Part shown: positions 13,591-26,615 of the stretch, piece by piece
Layout: the number at the start of each line of letters is the position of its first letter
How positions within the stretch are numbered: position 1 is the first letter of the stretch
NCBI GenBank assembly: GCA_034190875.2
Contig: CM067348.1
Coordinates: 43,387,271-43,451,270, forward strand
Length of the DNA stretch: 64,000 bases
Direction: 5' to 3'
Source of the DNA: Urechis unicinctus
Lineage: Eukaryota; Annelida; Polychaeta; Xenopneusta; Urechidae
Position numbers and translations under genes: made by a program
The notes under the pieces: generated by a model
Seen by the model: the letters and a program-made list of their open reading frames with translations, nothing else
The model's database searches: none
Told to the model about the DNA's origin: nothing

Positions 13591-16480
13591 AACTACACAC
13601 AGTGCTTTCGTTTCAAGGTGTCATGCCGCCTACGTATTGTATCATTCATACCTGTATTGCTAAGCACTCTTACTTAACAAGACTCTGACCAACATGACTC
13701 TGACATTATAGTAGTATGTATTATTGCAAGCATTCACAATGGCGGCATGTTACGTAATGGTCAATAGCTACCAACCTTTCATCAACGCCCTACAATCATG
13801 CGGTGCAATTAAATATTGCTGACCCTGCGAAGTACATCCGGAGCTGCTGTTCGCAGTGCTAGCTCTACGCCAAATTAGTGTCGAGATGCGTCCCTCTGCA
13901 CAATTGTCCCTCTGTCATTTGTTCTTTATTTTGGAAGCTGTTTCTGAAATACAACTGTAGTTTGTGTTATGTGACTTATCGACATTGACTGATGTTTAAT
14001 GAAAGCAAAGTTAGATTCTTCCCTTGCTGCATTTTTGAATAACGTTTCAGGCATTTGAGAGGGGATATATACGAACGGTTAATCAACTCAGTTGATCTAT
14101 TTACTGAAGTTTTTTGAGTTTTGTAGTGATGCTTCTATCAGCAGAAATGATTTGATCCAGTGCAATCATAAGTAGAGTTCAAAATCAATAAGCTATATAT
14201 ATATTATTGTCATACTCCCTGAGTCTCACATAACATATGTATGCATGTATAAAAGTTATGGTAAATTGCATTGCAACTTAATGATTATCAATAGTGTAAT
14301 ATTTTGTGTACTCTGCTGCCACCATCGATTTTTATCTGACAAGAATCGCTGAATTTTTAATTATTCTTACTCACCCAGCGTCGCAATCGCAGTGCTTACA
14401 GTCATGGTCATGGGCACATTAGTGAATACATGATTAAGGGCTGTACACCTTGCCAAAGGCTAGTTGATGCAGGCTAGTTCGATATTTTATTGACGGTACA
14501 ATTGTAAGTATGCATTGTATACGACTGTCAGAGGTCCTCGGCCGGATATTTGAAATACTACCCCTAGAGCACCCGTGGATCCATGTCTTGTTGCCATGGA
14601 AGTTGTCAATGCTATGTAGAATTGTATTGCGACCAAATAAAAAACAGCACATATCGAAAGCAAATCTTGCATCTGTTTTACCATAAGTGAAGGCAAAGCG
14701 TGTTCAAGTGCGTCAGATATTTGAGACAATCAGTAATGCATCTGAACTATTCCTGCTAATGACTTCTAAATGTGCTTATTTTGTAGAGATAAAAGTAAGA
14801 AACGCTTGTACTTAAATCTCTTCGTTGCTTAGCAGAAGCAACAAACAGCTACATCCGTTGTCAAGTACCCGGAATGACGGAGCGTTCGTGATAAGCAGAT
14901 ATTACCAGATGGTTAATTACCCATTAATTAACTTGCTACATTATTGCCATTTTATGCATGCAGTAAACCATTCCTGTGCATTTATACGGAAATAGGATAT
15001 TATTAGGATATTTGCTTCCAAGCTTTAGGGAAAACAATCCTAAATAGTTAATCTCAGAATAAAATATATGCAGCATAGCTACAAGGCACTATTAGACATT
15101 AAGACGTCTCTACGTGGATAGACAGACTCCAACGCCGCCTAATTGAGTTTCTGCTTGACAATAATTGGTAATGGTTCAATGTAACTGTCACTTTCAGAAA
15201 CTCAATGCCACAACGTAAACGTAGGATATTTCCTAAAGCTGTCGTCTTTATGATCTGCTTCGGGTCTGACATCATCACAAATATATGATAGATTATTCTT
15301 TCTACAGGTATTATGGACATAGCACACGGTATTTACAAACTGAAAAGCTGCCGAGCGTGCGTCATATATATTCAAGTGCATGTTTAAACATGTTTTAAGA
15401 ATAAAAAAGTATTATTGTATAAATATTTACTGTACTATTGGGCTGACCGACTTATATGCAGCAGTCGTTGCCTGCCTTATCCGCGCAACAAGTCATGATA
15501 TATGCATTAAAATGATTCATTTGGCTAAGGCATTATCACCACTGTGGCAGGCTTCGTCGATAATTATATCCGTTCGCAATTGACAAAACAGCTACAGTTA
15601 AAATTAACGTTTTATGCCTTGCCATCGGAACATCGTGTAGCTCATCTGGCTCCGTGATGCGCAACGATTGCTTTGTTTGTACAGCAGTTGGAACTAATAC
15701 AAAGTATGACGATTAAGGGCCTTCAGAACAGCGTCATCAGTAGTTTTTCAAGACTTTTATACCGCTTATTATATGGTATCTCTGACAATAAATAAACAAT
15801 CGACAATCTGCTGTATTTTATCAATACAATCGAAACTAAGCGATGTTGTGTGCGGCAGTGACGCAAGGAACCCGAAACATCGCATAATAAATTCATGCAG
15901 CTCCCTGACGTTGCGGCCCTTGTCCTTTTAAAATGTGCATATTCTAAAATTGACGCTGTATTAATGATATTTATTCTGCACCATTGTCATCGTTCGTCGG
16001 TGCCAGAACAAAATGTTTTGCAGCTATACATGGATCTCAAAAAAACACATTCATCCTGTAAAATGCGACATGCCTAGGTTATACATACGGTAAATAATAT
16101 AGCACGATAAAAACTAGCTAAATGTCAAGACTGTTAGGTGGCTCAACAGAATATCAGTTTCCTTAGAAGGCACGGCCATATATTATGATGACTAGTGTTA
16201 GAAGAGCCGAATGTTATTTGTGCGTATGCATTGCTCACTCGATGGTGTTAAACGCTCAGTTAATATTATTTGTCAGTGGTCTGGAATGCCTGTTCGATGG
16301 ACACTTGTCAGAGACAAGGTAATCGGTCGAAAATATTCATTTCTGAATCAACCTTATTCTGTATTGCGTTGCTTCTCTTCTGTGGTGGTTGTTACTTATT
16401 CTGCTTGGCGGTAAGTTACACAATTTGTGAAGAGCAATTTAATATTATTCATGTCATGTGCTATGTAACATTAACTATGT

Positions 16481-16545
16481 TCAGCGGCGGAATATTAATG
16501 CGTCCATCCCACAGGATTTTACTGGCCCACATAACCTGTCGTCGT
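16481..16545 (+). repeat. Short dispersed repeat, copy 1
   Basis: Matches 29560-29625 in the same orientation. Shared blocks are GGCGGRA, TAATGCG, ATCCCACA, followed by a diverged ACTGGCCCAC/CTAGACCAC block, then ACC and TGYCGT. The match is too short and diverged for family assignment. Confidence 0.4.
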
Positions 16546-19500
16546 ATCCATTGAGCATATGGCATTATAATAGTTGCTCCAGTGATCCGATCTATCACTA
16601 TATTGTCATTAGTGATTGCTGGGATTGCATATTATTACCCATGATATAAACGCTCCTTGGAATAGTAATAAACTCAACTCTGTTATCTACCGTCACGATT
16701 TGCGTCTCTGCCATACTGCCACATACTCTGGCTGAATGGCATCGCGTTGCGTGTGTTCTTACTCAATATGGTTGCTCAGAACCACATCTTAATATTCCAG
16801 CTCAAAGCCGTCTCTCTCATTGCATTATTCATGATTGCATTTCTTAGAACTGCGCAGGTACTAACGGGGGCATATTACATACCGGTGTTATATTGAAGCA
16901 GACGCTAGTGGTCCAGCAGCAGCACGGAATATGTACTGCTGTTGTTGTTATTCCAGTTAGAGAGAGACGTCAAGTATACCCAATGCAACAATACTGAAGG
17001 GGCTATCAAAATTTGATTGATCGTAAGGCTAACACAACGATCATTCTAAACAAACTATGTCATCTCAACTCAAACCCGAACAACGACCGCACCGTTACCA
17101 ATCACAATTCCAAACTGTTACAATTGAGCCTCATTTCGCTCAACCTGGTCGTATGCGAGATAAGAAGAATCGTAAGTTCCGTATTTGAACACGCTGACTG
17201 TTGTGTATATATTTGCTTTACCTGGTTACGATATTATGTGACGGTAAACACTTTGTCACTACTGACGATAACCGTTTCACAAATGATCAATGACGCTTTT
17301 CAGTTTTCATTCCATACATTATAAGGATCGTTCTGTTTTGTGATTGTAGGAAACTTATCGGTATGAAGAAATATTAGTTTGTGTTTGTTTCTACAGCGAA
17401 ATACACCAACTGCTGTGCCAAAGATCCGTGATTGCTATATTTATGGTAGCACTGATGCGAAAATTCAAGACAAATGGTACAATAAGAGACAACCCGTCCT
17501 GCCATGTTGACCCTGTGACCTTATCTTAGCATGTAGATTTGGCATCGGATGATTTCGGATTCAATCTATCGTACATGCTTCGTAATGTTGTTTATGCTAC
17601 TTCTACTCAAATATAAAACATTATGTTATGCCCTTCAGAAGTGTAACAGTAAGAATAGTAGGCGGCGGAATGGACGAGGATAGGGCATCGATAATGTTCT
17701 GAGAAGGCCAATTTCAGCTAAGATTGTATGTATTCTACACTTGGCATGCAACATCGTAAAGCCACAGCGACGAAACGCACTGCGCATTGACAAACGTTGT
17801 GTGCATATAATGATGCCGCATCGTCAACTCTAAGCACATGTTAATTAAGTGCAGCTAGAATGCAGCAGCAGATGTGTGGAAGGCTAATATCATAATTATA
17901 CATCTCAAATATCTCGGTTCGAAAAAAAGTAACCGTATTCCGGGTTGAATGCACCTGACGAATAAATGTGATGCGCACATTTATGCTGACAATTGTTGAA
18001 GCTGTTTTCATTGCATATCAGAAAATAATTACAGGTGCCAAAATATTGCAGTGCAGGGCAATGATGAATTAAGGGCGCAATATGACCGAGCGTTTACATA
18101 ACTGTAGGCATGGTAAAGTCAGATTTTATAATGACAAGATTGTGAAAACAAATTAGTAAAATAGCCAATACACCTGTTGTTTCGAATAACACATAACACG
18201 CTCAACTCTTTCAACTGCATACAAATTGTGCAGCAATAGCGCTAGTAGTAAGTGTTATATTGACAGAGGGTGAAAAAATATTTCAAAACTAAGGATGATT
18301 CCCCTTATCTCACGATATTTTCCATTAAACTATATGAGGACTATTATCGCAAACATAAACATTTGTGTCATTTTTAATGCTTCTCCTTCCTCTGTTGGTT
18401 TTATTAGCTTTTCGGTGGCAAAACGTGTCCGCCTCTCGGTACAAACTCTGAAGGCCGCCTTCATTATATTGCTTATATTTACCTTGGTTTTTATCTTTCC
18501 GTCGACATGTCATGAATCATAAATGTCTCAACACTTAATTGATGGGATCGGAATAGATGGCGACGTTCCAAATAATAAAACGATGATTAAATCTATAAAT
18601 CATGGTCAAATACCCGCAGGTCATATAGGCAGCTATTCATCACTCAATATTGTCGGACATTAAGCAGGAGCGCTCCAAATAAGAACTAGTAATTTTGATA
18701 CATTCATACAAACACTCGCTTTTTCACTTCTGTTAAAAAAATAAAAACGCGGAATGCCTCATTCATTTGGCGAATGCTTCCCTTTTCAAATAGATTTTAG
18801 TGTTTCGGAATGCTTACATCATCGATAACAGATTTCACCGACATTCCACTGATGACGATGCTCATCCTTGAAGCAATCGTTGACACGGCATTTAGTATAA
18901 GGGCGCAGATGTGGGCCGCAATTTACGGCATTCTTTGCGTTCCATGTTACATCCCTGACATTGTGCATATTGTAGTCAGATCCAAGAGTTTATACTTAAG
19001 CGGAGATTGTTTATTTGTGCCTCCGCCTGAGATAATATGTGACGACGCCACCTGTGAGCCGCGTGTTGCTTTGTCAAAGCGTCTCTTGAAACCACTTGTT
19101 GTAGACTGCAGCGATGCTAGAGGGCAATTCATAAAAACCTAAATATTCATTTACTTGTGGTGCAATATATAGCTTTCATTGATATGTGCATCCCGGGAAG
19201 CAGTAGCATATAACGCGTTTGATACTTTATCCGCAGGATTATAGGCCGACAGGCAGCGTTCCTTTGGCCAGTCAATTAAGGGCTATTCAGCGATGGTGAT
19301 TACACAGCGACCATTGTTATAACCCCGATGTTACATGTGCCACCCGTAATCATACTGGCGTTTGGCGGGTACATTTGCGACATGGAAATAATGTTATAGG
19401 ATTATATACTGCTTGCAAACTTAAATGCAACATGAATTCATGGAGTGATTGTTTATTCATTCCCTTCGTTTTACTGATATGTTGATGATTACACTGCCTC

Positions 19501-21588
19501 ATGTGTTATTTGTTTCTGATGTAATGGTACGAAAACTGGGTTGTAAACAACAATAGAAACCTTTTGACGAAATTGTGAATGACACGTTATATTTATGATT
19601 ATGATTCTAGACAAAGCCTTAAAGTAAAATAATTGATGAGCACCATCACACATAAAACCCTTCCACCGACACACAGCCCGCCAGGCAATCAATGACCTCA
19701 TGACCTCTCATGGAACCTATCGTTTACTATGAGCAGGGCTTTAGGTATCAATGTAGTATATTTTCCATCCTCCATAAAATCACCATAATAGGTTCTTCAG
19801 GGTATGTAAACTGCTTTTCTTCAAGAGGATCAATCAACCTCACATCAAATATCTAGCTGTGGATATCGTAGAACTATGGCGGATAGTGTGACGTGCACAG
19901 CATGAAGCGTTGCTCGGGAACGAGTTAATTATTGGCAAGAAGAAACGAATATCAAGCTACAGTACATGAAAACATAGACCCATTAGTGACATTGCTATTT
20001 TAATTTTCAAATCATGCCACGCGTGAAATATATTCTACCTTTTGCCAAAACCCACGTTTGCTTGATCCTAGATATCTTAATTATTGGGTAGGGATGCTGA
20101 TTGTTAGTGAATCGCTCATATTTGTACATTAAGGACCAAAGAAATACATGGTGGATACATATTCGACTGGTATGTTACGTACTGTGCAATCATGTGATTA
20201 CAAATGTACATGAAAATCGATGCAAGTCAAATTAAGCGATCCAGCAGCCGATACGTTTACCAATTCAGATAATATTATCGTATTCATAAGAGCGACGATG
20301 CCAAACGGTGCACCAGGAGAATGTTAAACACCACACTGCCTTCACCAAGCTTTTGAACTTGGTCCGAGATTGCAATTCAGTGCAAGTTAAGGCATTAGTT
20401 CGGGGCTACATATGCTAGTTGATGTTTATGTCAAATGAGTGGCTTATACACATAGCCCTATATTCATATTATATGTATGATTACGCTCGAATTGCTGGGA
20501 GATGTTTCTATGCACTGGATTATTAATAATTCATCATTAATTTCCGGTATAAATTGCCTTTATAGACCTCGGCCGGATATTGAAGTAACCACCTCTGCCA
20601 AAAATGATGCGTAATCTCTGGCTGTCGTCACGATTGACTGGACTTCACATCGGTTTGTAGTAATCATAATTTAAAATACGTGAGTTGTATGCAACCTCTC
20701 CGTACATTTGTTGAATACTAAATTAAAATCTGAGAAAAATCGGATGTGCTCTATAGTCAACGATATTTAATTACAACCGGGAACATTATGGCACGTTGGA
20801 AATCACCCAACCTCAGACTATTCTTGGAATGTAGGTCATAATTGTTAAAAACCTGATGATTACGGACTGGCGTGGTTATTGCTTCCTTAACTATTATCTT
20901 TGTTGATTCCTTTAAGAACCAGGCACACACAATTATACGTTTCATCCATACTTAGGACGTACATCATTTGTGGGAAATATTCCTGGAATCGGCAACACAT
21001 ATTACCGTACACATTTAACAACAAAGAGCGCGTTAGATAGAGAGAGGTTTTCCGTTGCCTAGACAATTATTAAAACCGTGCGCTATCTTTCAAGGTATTC
21101 TGCATCCCAGCGCGTATGCTGTCCTTGTTCCAAGTAGAAAATGGAATTACACATCACGACATCGACATGGGAAAAAGTAGTACAAAGTAATAAGTGCTAA
21201 AATCAAGTTACGGTTGACTCAAAAAAGGTGACGGAAAGGGGGACACGGATATTCACTAATAGCTCACATGGCGATTTATACACAGATTGTGGACCCATAG
21301 TTAATGCAGTGGTTGTTTAACTCTTGAATGATGACATTATTTACCAACTGATTGCTGTACTTGTTGGCAGTAAAAGTGGAAATATGCAGCTCTTAATCGT
21401 TGGTAACATCAGACTCGCTTATAAACGAACACCATGTAAAAGATCAAATTTAGATGCATTTTAAGCTTTTGATTGTTGATATTTTGTTCATTTTTGCGAT
21501 ATTTGTGTACTGCAAATATCAGCTTCCTCTCATGTGGTCCACACGTGAACTGAGATGTTTGAAAAAATGTAAAATAAGACTTTTACAT

Positions 21589-21613
21589 TATGGACCCGTA
21601 CTTACGGTCCATA
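21589..21613. repeat. Short imperfect inverted repeat (hairpin)
   Basis: TATGGAC pairs with GTCCATA and CGTA pairs with TACG around a 2-base centre, with one unpaired C. It sits among further GGACCC/GGTCC words between 21535 and 21650. It may be a relic of a small inverted-repeat element, but no clear ends or target duplication were found. Confidence 0.3.
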
Positions 21614-22134
21614 AACACTATAGGGTCCTGACATTGCATGGACCCCAAAGATTTTTAACTATATATCAGCAAATATGAGAATATTGGGGGTAGCATATAT
21701 ACTTTGGGAGCAATCAGCATATTAAATTTCAAAAACATATCTCGCTTAATACAGGAATTTTATTTCTAATTTGAACTCATTAACATTGCCATGCAATACA
21801 CTACCATCAGCTGAAAAATGCTATCACCTGGAGTGTACCATATAGTCTCAAGAGGAAATAAACATTTTAAGGATGCCACCTTTCTACATGCAACGTGTAA
21901 CACACCAATAGTGCCCCCTGTGTATAATATCGGACGAATCACAGAAAACAATGTTCAATTAGACTAAATATTTGGCCTTTTCTCATCTATTAGTTAAATG
22001 TTCACTGGGACCGTTCATATTAATTTTGAATAGGTATCTGGCTAAGTAGGAATTACCCAGCTATTCAAACACATAGAAGCGGGAATTACACAATGAGGAT
22101 CCGGCGCAGCCTTTACTTTGCAATATATGTCGCT

Positions 22135-22438
22135 ACTCAGCAAGACAAAGTTGATTATTGTACTTATAAAATATGTGGATTTCCCTGACTAAACATCTGT
22201 TTGGAGTGGAAGTTATATGTAGGTTAGCATACTCTATGTCCAAGGTTTTGACGTATTTTAACACACATACAATCTGACAAAACGCAATCCAGATGGAAAA
22301 TTACAAGTATAGTCACCGCAATAATTTGTGATTGATGTCTTGGTTTCGGCCTGTCTATTATCCGTTTGGCACGCATTGTAATTGAGTGTGATGCTAGTGG
22401 TATGGCTCACACTAAGTGCACATTTTTATTTTCCCGAT
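22135..22438 (+). repeat. 304-bp tandem repeat, unit 1
   Basis: Unit 1 begins ACTCAGCAAGACAAAGT and is followed head to tail by a second unit. Shared blocks are TTTTGACGTATT/ATGGACGTATC, ACACACATACA, ACGCAATCC, AAGTATAGTCA, GATTGATG, GGCCTGTCTA and GGCACGCA/GGCATGCA. It is non-coding. The two units differ at many sites, so the duplication is not recent. Confidence 0.75.
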
Positions 22439-22750
22439 ACTCAGCAAGACAAAGTAGATTAGTATGCTTTTTAAATGTGTTTTTGTTTCTTGTCTAATAT
22501 AGTTTTTGAGTGTAGGTCACATGCTCGACCGCATTACCTAGGTCTAAGAATGGACGTATCAAAACACACATACATCATGATAATACGCAATCCGATTAAT
22601 TCACTTCCCAGACGGCAAATTCCAAGTATAGTCATCGCATTATTGTTTGATTGATGCATTGACTTTATAATTTAGTCGGCCTGTCTAGTGTCTACTCGGC
22701 ATGCAGTGTAACACCAGATGTATAGCTCAGACTGAATACACATTTACTGT
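22439..22750 (+). repeat. 304-bp tandem repeat, unit 2
   Basis: Second head-to-tail unit, again opening with ACTCAGCAAGACAAAGT. It is slightly longer than unit 1 (about 312 bp) through small insertions such as the extra bases after ACGCAATCC. The sequence beyond about 22750 does not start a third unit. Confidence 0.75.
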
Positions 22751-24980
22751 TCATATGTGCATGCCTAATTATGCGCTAGTCAAGCGGGTCCTGCCGGCTA
22801 GCATGTCAATGCCAGGATCCGCGCTATCATATTCATCGCAGATATTCACCATCACCCCATATGACATACCGCGCCTATAGTGACGATGTGATAGAAGTAA
22901 TTAGTACCTCTGATAATGTAATGTGGGCCCTGCTAATTGGCAAACTCCACAATTACTGAGATAGAGTTATATAAATAGTACGGTTATTAATATGCAAGTT
23001 GATTACCTTCTTAATTTAGATATGGAGTATTCAATCATCGTCTTTTTTCATTTCCGACCTCAATTATCAGTTTGATAATATGAGTACGTTTCATGAATAA
23101 TCACTTTGTCGTCGAGATCAACATATTACCCCAGAAAGATATTTGCTGATCTTAAAAAAAACTGGTCGTACAAGATGGGCTTAAGACTTAACTCTCGGCT
23201 ATGTCACGACACATCAACGGGAAAAGCTTGGATTGAAAAGGCTTAGTCAATGCGACAGAGCACTAATGTTATGTCAAGAACGTTTAGCAGTTCAAATAAA
23301 AAAGCTACCATCTTCATGTATCTTTATATAAATACACGCAAAGTCTCAAGACTGATTAAACATCGATGTACTATTATCTCTAGCATAATTATTATTCCAA
23401 AAGCAGTTGGTTGCAGACTATACACGACTGTTTCTCATCCACTAAATTGATATTGCTACGAGGTTACGCATCACTAGTTGTCATCGTGCGTTGTGATAAA
23501 ATATTGCAGTGCCTCAGAGACATATCAGATGTTATGAATTGCATCAATAATCTAGCTACATGTTCATTGTAAGAACCATTGTTGTGAACGTAATATGTGG
23601 CTACCGAGCTCATAGGGTATGCAGTAGCCACACATTTAACGATTACCTTGATGCAACAACGCACCTATATAAGCGTATATTTGTATGTGTTGTACGAGGT
23701 ATGCGTTATTGGATTTGCGTCTCGGCACTGGCCATGCTATGCCTTGCAGTTCGTTTGTGGGCGCACGTCACATGTTGGTAAAAATACATGGACATGTACG
23801 CGTGTTAATGCGCAGCAAAGACGTGCCTAACACCAATCGATTTGCTATTCGCTGGACACCAATTAACCTTTATGTTTCATGCACTTACTTTTCATCCTCA
23901 TACGGTTCATATATAATCCGCGTTATTAAGAATAAGCAATCACTCTGGATGTTTATGAATTGAAGTATGCAATTGCACGCTGGTCAACAGCAGTTAAATT
24001 CGCATTTAATGTTTGGTTAACGCGAGCTATGCCTAACACCATGGGCAAGTTCAAACTAAAAACAATACTACGTAACACAATAGAATGGATTGGTACTATG
24101 GTTGCATGAAGAGTTCTTGACATAGCAGTCAACGACGAGAAAAATTATCTAGCAACTTATTTCAATGAACTTGGACAAATTAAGTGTTCCATAACCAACG
24201 CCATTAAATCTTCAGGGTAGAATAATCGTACGGGTTATAAAACGCGTATTACCTGATAATATATAAATGCGTATATAACCCCTGTGTTCGATGATTTATA
24301 AATTTGAAGCCCATTAAGCCACTTTCACATACACATGAAATCTTATTTGCGTTCATGATTATTATAAGCCATTGCGCATGGCAACGATGCGCTTGACCCA
24401 GATCCGCTTGCTATTTGTTAGACTATAAGTATTACTGATACTTAATGCAAGCCCAATAATCTTGATCTACGATGGCATTAATGTACTATAATAATCTGTG
24501 TTGATGTGGATGACGAAGACGCTATAATATCACTATTGCATAAAACAATCGGTATCTATAGGTTATAATTCGCTGAGCAAACGCTACCCAATGCATGGTT
24601 ATTAGCTACGATTGCAGATCTAAATCGCCATTATCTTTGAAATGTTCTGCTTAAAGTGTGTTAGCACAAAACGACACAGTGTATTCAACCTTTCTAACAG
24701 AACACCAAACCAATTACAACATAAAAGGGGCAAAGCAAACCATATTGCAAACTCTATCATAAAGTATTCGCCAAACATTATTCTCGAATTTAACCCCGTG
24801 TTAAACAGCGAGTATAAAGGCAAATACACAATCAATGGCATTACATTGCTGTCGAGTATTTCTTATCATGAGAATATAATTGGCCGATTTGAATCCGATG
24901 AGGGGTATAAAGTGAGGTTCCAATTGTTTATTGTACATACCCCTCTCTTCTGTATTATATGGAAACGTTGGTTTAATATA

Positions 24981-25072
24981 AATATTACGAGACTCAGACT
25001 TATTTAATGTCATTTATTGTGTAAAGGTTAATTTTGTTGTAATGAAAATATATTTAAACATTTATGGTACTA
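24981..25072 (+). repeat. 92-bp direct repeat E, copy 1
   Basis: Aligns without gaps to 25271-25362 with five mismatches over 92 bp, which is far closer than most repeats in this window. Both begin AATATTACG and end TTTATGGTACTA. The 290-bp spacing includes one GTGGCCACCTG module (25098-25270), so a module plus this flank was probably duplicated or converted recently. Confidence 0.85.
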
Positions 25073-25097
25073 ACAAAAATACAACGTAGCTCAAGCT

Positions 25098-25270
25098 ATT
25101 CAAACATGTGTCATGGAATAAGCGGCGGTGGCCACCTGTAAACCATCATCGCACACATTTGGCAAGGAAATAACTTCATGGACCTAACACTTCTTATCCG
25201 GCGCAGACTGTACCCCTGCATTGCTTGTTTACCTTAATTTAAAAAAAATACAGTGTGTTTTTCCAGTTAA
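25098..25270 (+). repeat. GTGGCCACCTG module, copy D1
   Basis: A recurrent sequence of about 170 bp whose core GGTGGCCACC is a perfect palindrome. D1 and D2 (26947-27120) are the closest pair, roughly nine in ten positions identical by eye. Shared landmarks are GTGGCCACCTGTAAACCATC, TTTGGCAAGGAAATAACTTC, CTGTACCCCTGCA, TTTACCTTAATTTAAA and ATACAGTGTGT. Copy number and length suggest an interspersed element or part of a longer one. No terminal inverted repeats, poly-A tail or pol III boxes were recognised. Confidence 0.8.
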
Positions 25271-25362
25271 AATATTACGTGACACAGCCTTATTTAATGT
25301 CATTTATTGTGTAAAGGTTAACTTTGTTTTAATGAAAATATATTTAAACATTTATGGTACTA
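25271..25362 (+). repeat. 92-bp direct repeat E, copy 2
   Basis: Second copy of 24981-25072, placed immediately after module D1. Five substitutions and no gaps separate the copies. Confidence 0.85.
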
Positions 25363-25489
25363 TTCCACAGTGCAATGAAAATACACTCCTAGTTTCTAGC
25401 GGCGGATTGTACTGCACACCGAGCGCTCAGCAAATACGGCTGCACTATATATCATACAGTACTTGTGCAAGAATTATGTGTTGTGATGA

Positions 25490-25870
25490 CAGCTGATGAC
25501 GTAATCTTGAGAAATATATGTATGGCATTGTTCAAATGGCGACAGTTACAAGGGCTATACAAGACATACCATCGCAAACATAAAACCTCATGCCGGTTTA
25601 CAGCTTGCATTTTTTTGCGTTCGCTGAGTGAGTTAACAAGTGAGAAATTAGGCTAGTGGCTTGGAATAAGTAGCGATGGCCACCTGCTAACCTTCAAGAT
25701 ATATATTTTTGCCACAAAATAATTTTTCATGGTCCGTGGACTTGTTATGCGTCGTAGGTTGAACACCTGCACTGCATATTTGCTATAATTTACTAATAAA
25801 AAAACTATACAGTGTGTCATTCCGGTTATTTAAGACCAAGTGTGATTGATTCATTTACATAGATATTCTG
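25490..25870 (+). repeat. GTGGCCACCTG module with its 5' extension, copy D3
   Basis: A longer form of the module. It includes GCGACAGTT, CATACCATCGCAAACATAAAA, TGAG/GTGAGAAATT, then GGAATAAGTAGCGATGGCCACCTGC-type core and ACAGTGTGTCATTCCGGTTA. The same extended layout is seen at 32480-32795, 51810-52090 and, inverted, at 62890-63190. The palindromic core is altered here to GATGGCCACC. The match in four places defines the extended repeat better than any single copy. No protein-coding frame is shared. Confidence 0.75.
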
Positions 25871-26420
25871 TACAACTCGGCGAATATCTAATTAGCATAC
25901 AGCATAAATGTATAACTATGCGGACACATACAGTTTATCGCTTTGTAACACTCATATAATTATCCGATGCAATTTAGCATCGCACGAATCACGCCGGATG
26001 CTTTTGATGCATGACTATAGCCAACAGGGCCAACAACATATATGTTGTGACGGCCACACAAAGTTTTCCTATGTGTATATGCTTTGTTTCATGTTAATGA
26101 TGGTGGTGTGAACAAAAGGAGCAGCGATAAACGTTTCAAAATGTATCGATGCAATGATGCGGTGGAAAATGTACAACGATCGAATTTAACTTCGAAGCCA
26201 AATTGATAAAATATGTCATGTAAAATGTAGCTTGGTACGGGCTCTATAGCACTGCAGCTGCAGTGTCAATGGTAGCTGGCCGAGCTTTTTCAGAGCTTTT
26301 GTTTAGCATGGACACCAAATGCAACGATGTAGTTAATATGTGACTTCACATATGGGTCAAAGACGGTCGGCGTAGTGTTTCCAACCGCTTGAATTGTGCT
26401 TATTAGCGCCCCAGGAAGCT

Positions 26421-26425
26421 ACTAC
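26421..26425. other. Target-site duplication of the MITE, left
   Basis: ACTAC, repeated exactly at 26611-26615 on the other side of the 185-bp MITE. Only one copy of the equivalent sequence (ACCAC in ttACCACtg) exists at the two empty sites. Confidence 0.85.
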
Positions 26426-26610
26426 CATGGGCGTAGCCAGGCTGGAAGGAATGTTACGCACAGACCGGGGAGATATCTACAGTTCCAGACAGTAAAGTCT
26501 CACCCCCCTAAGCTTTTGACTTTGATACCATTTTTGGCCATATTTATATTTTCACTTTTCCAATTGATGTTACGCACGTGCGTAAGTGCGTATCGCTGGC
26601 TACGCCCCTG
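26426..26610. mobile_element. 185-bp MITE with 15-bp terminal inverted repeats
   Basis: The element starts CATGGGCGTAGCCAG and ends CTGGCTACGCCCCTG, which are inverse complements at 14 of 15 positions. It is flanked by the 5-bp direct repeat ACTAC (26421-26425 and 26611-26615). Two related copies of the host sequence lack it: 34741-34757 reads TTACCACTGTGGCTGG, and 62271-62284 reads the same on the minus strand (CCCCAGTGGTAACC on plus), so the insertion is directly visible. It also holds the perfect 16-bp palindrome TTACGCACGTGCGTAA (26570-26585). It has no coding capacity and needs a transposase in trans. A 5-bp duplication with a CAG..GGCG end would fit a hAT-like (hAT5-type) family, but that assignment is from memory and unproven. 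Confidence 0.9.
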
Positions 26611-26615
26611 ACTAC
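26611..26615. other. Target-site duplication of the MITE, right
   Basis: ACTAC, matching 26421-26425. The sequence that follows, TGGGGCAGGTGCACT, continues the host segment seen at 34750 and, inverted, at 62265. Confidence 0.85.

Larger units (their letters stand above)
13600..22130. other. No gene seen; little recognisable structure
   Basis: I find no supported gene, RNA or transposon in this 8.5-kb stretch. Open frames up to 110 codons (18810-19142 plus, 17013-17324 plus) show no known domain and no sign of selection. Small points: a CTCGGCCGGATAT block occurs at about 14536 and again at 20568; a near-perfect hairpin lies at 21589-21613; and 16481-16545 resembles 29560-29625. Confidence 0.45.

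Noticed and set aside
18810..19142. 110-codon open frame as a gene
   Set aside because: No recognisable motif, no repeat-independent support and no neighbouring exons with plausible splice structure.
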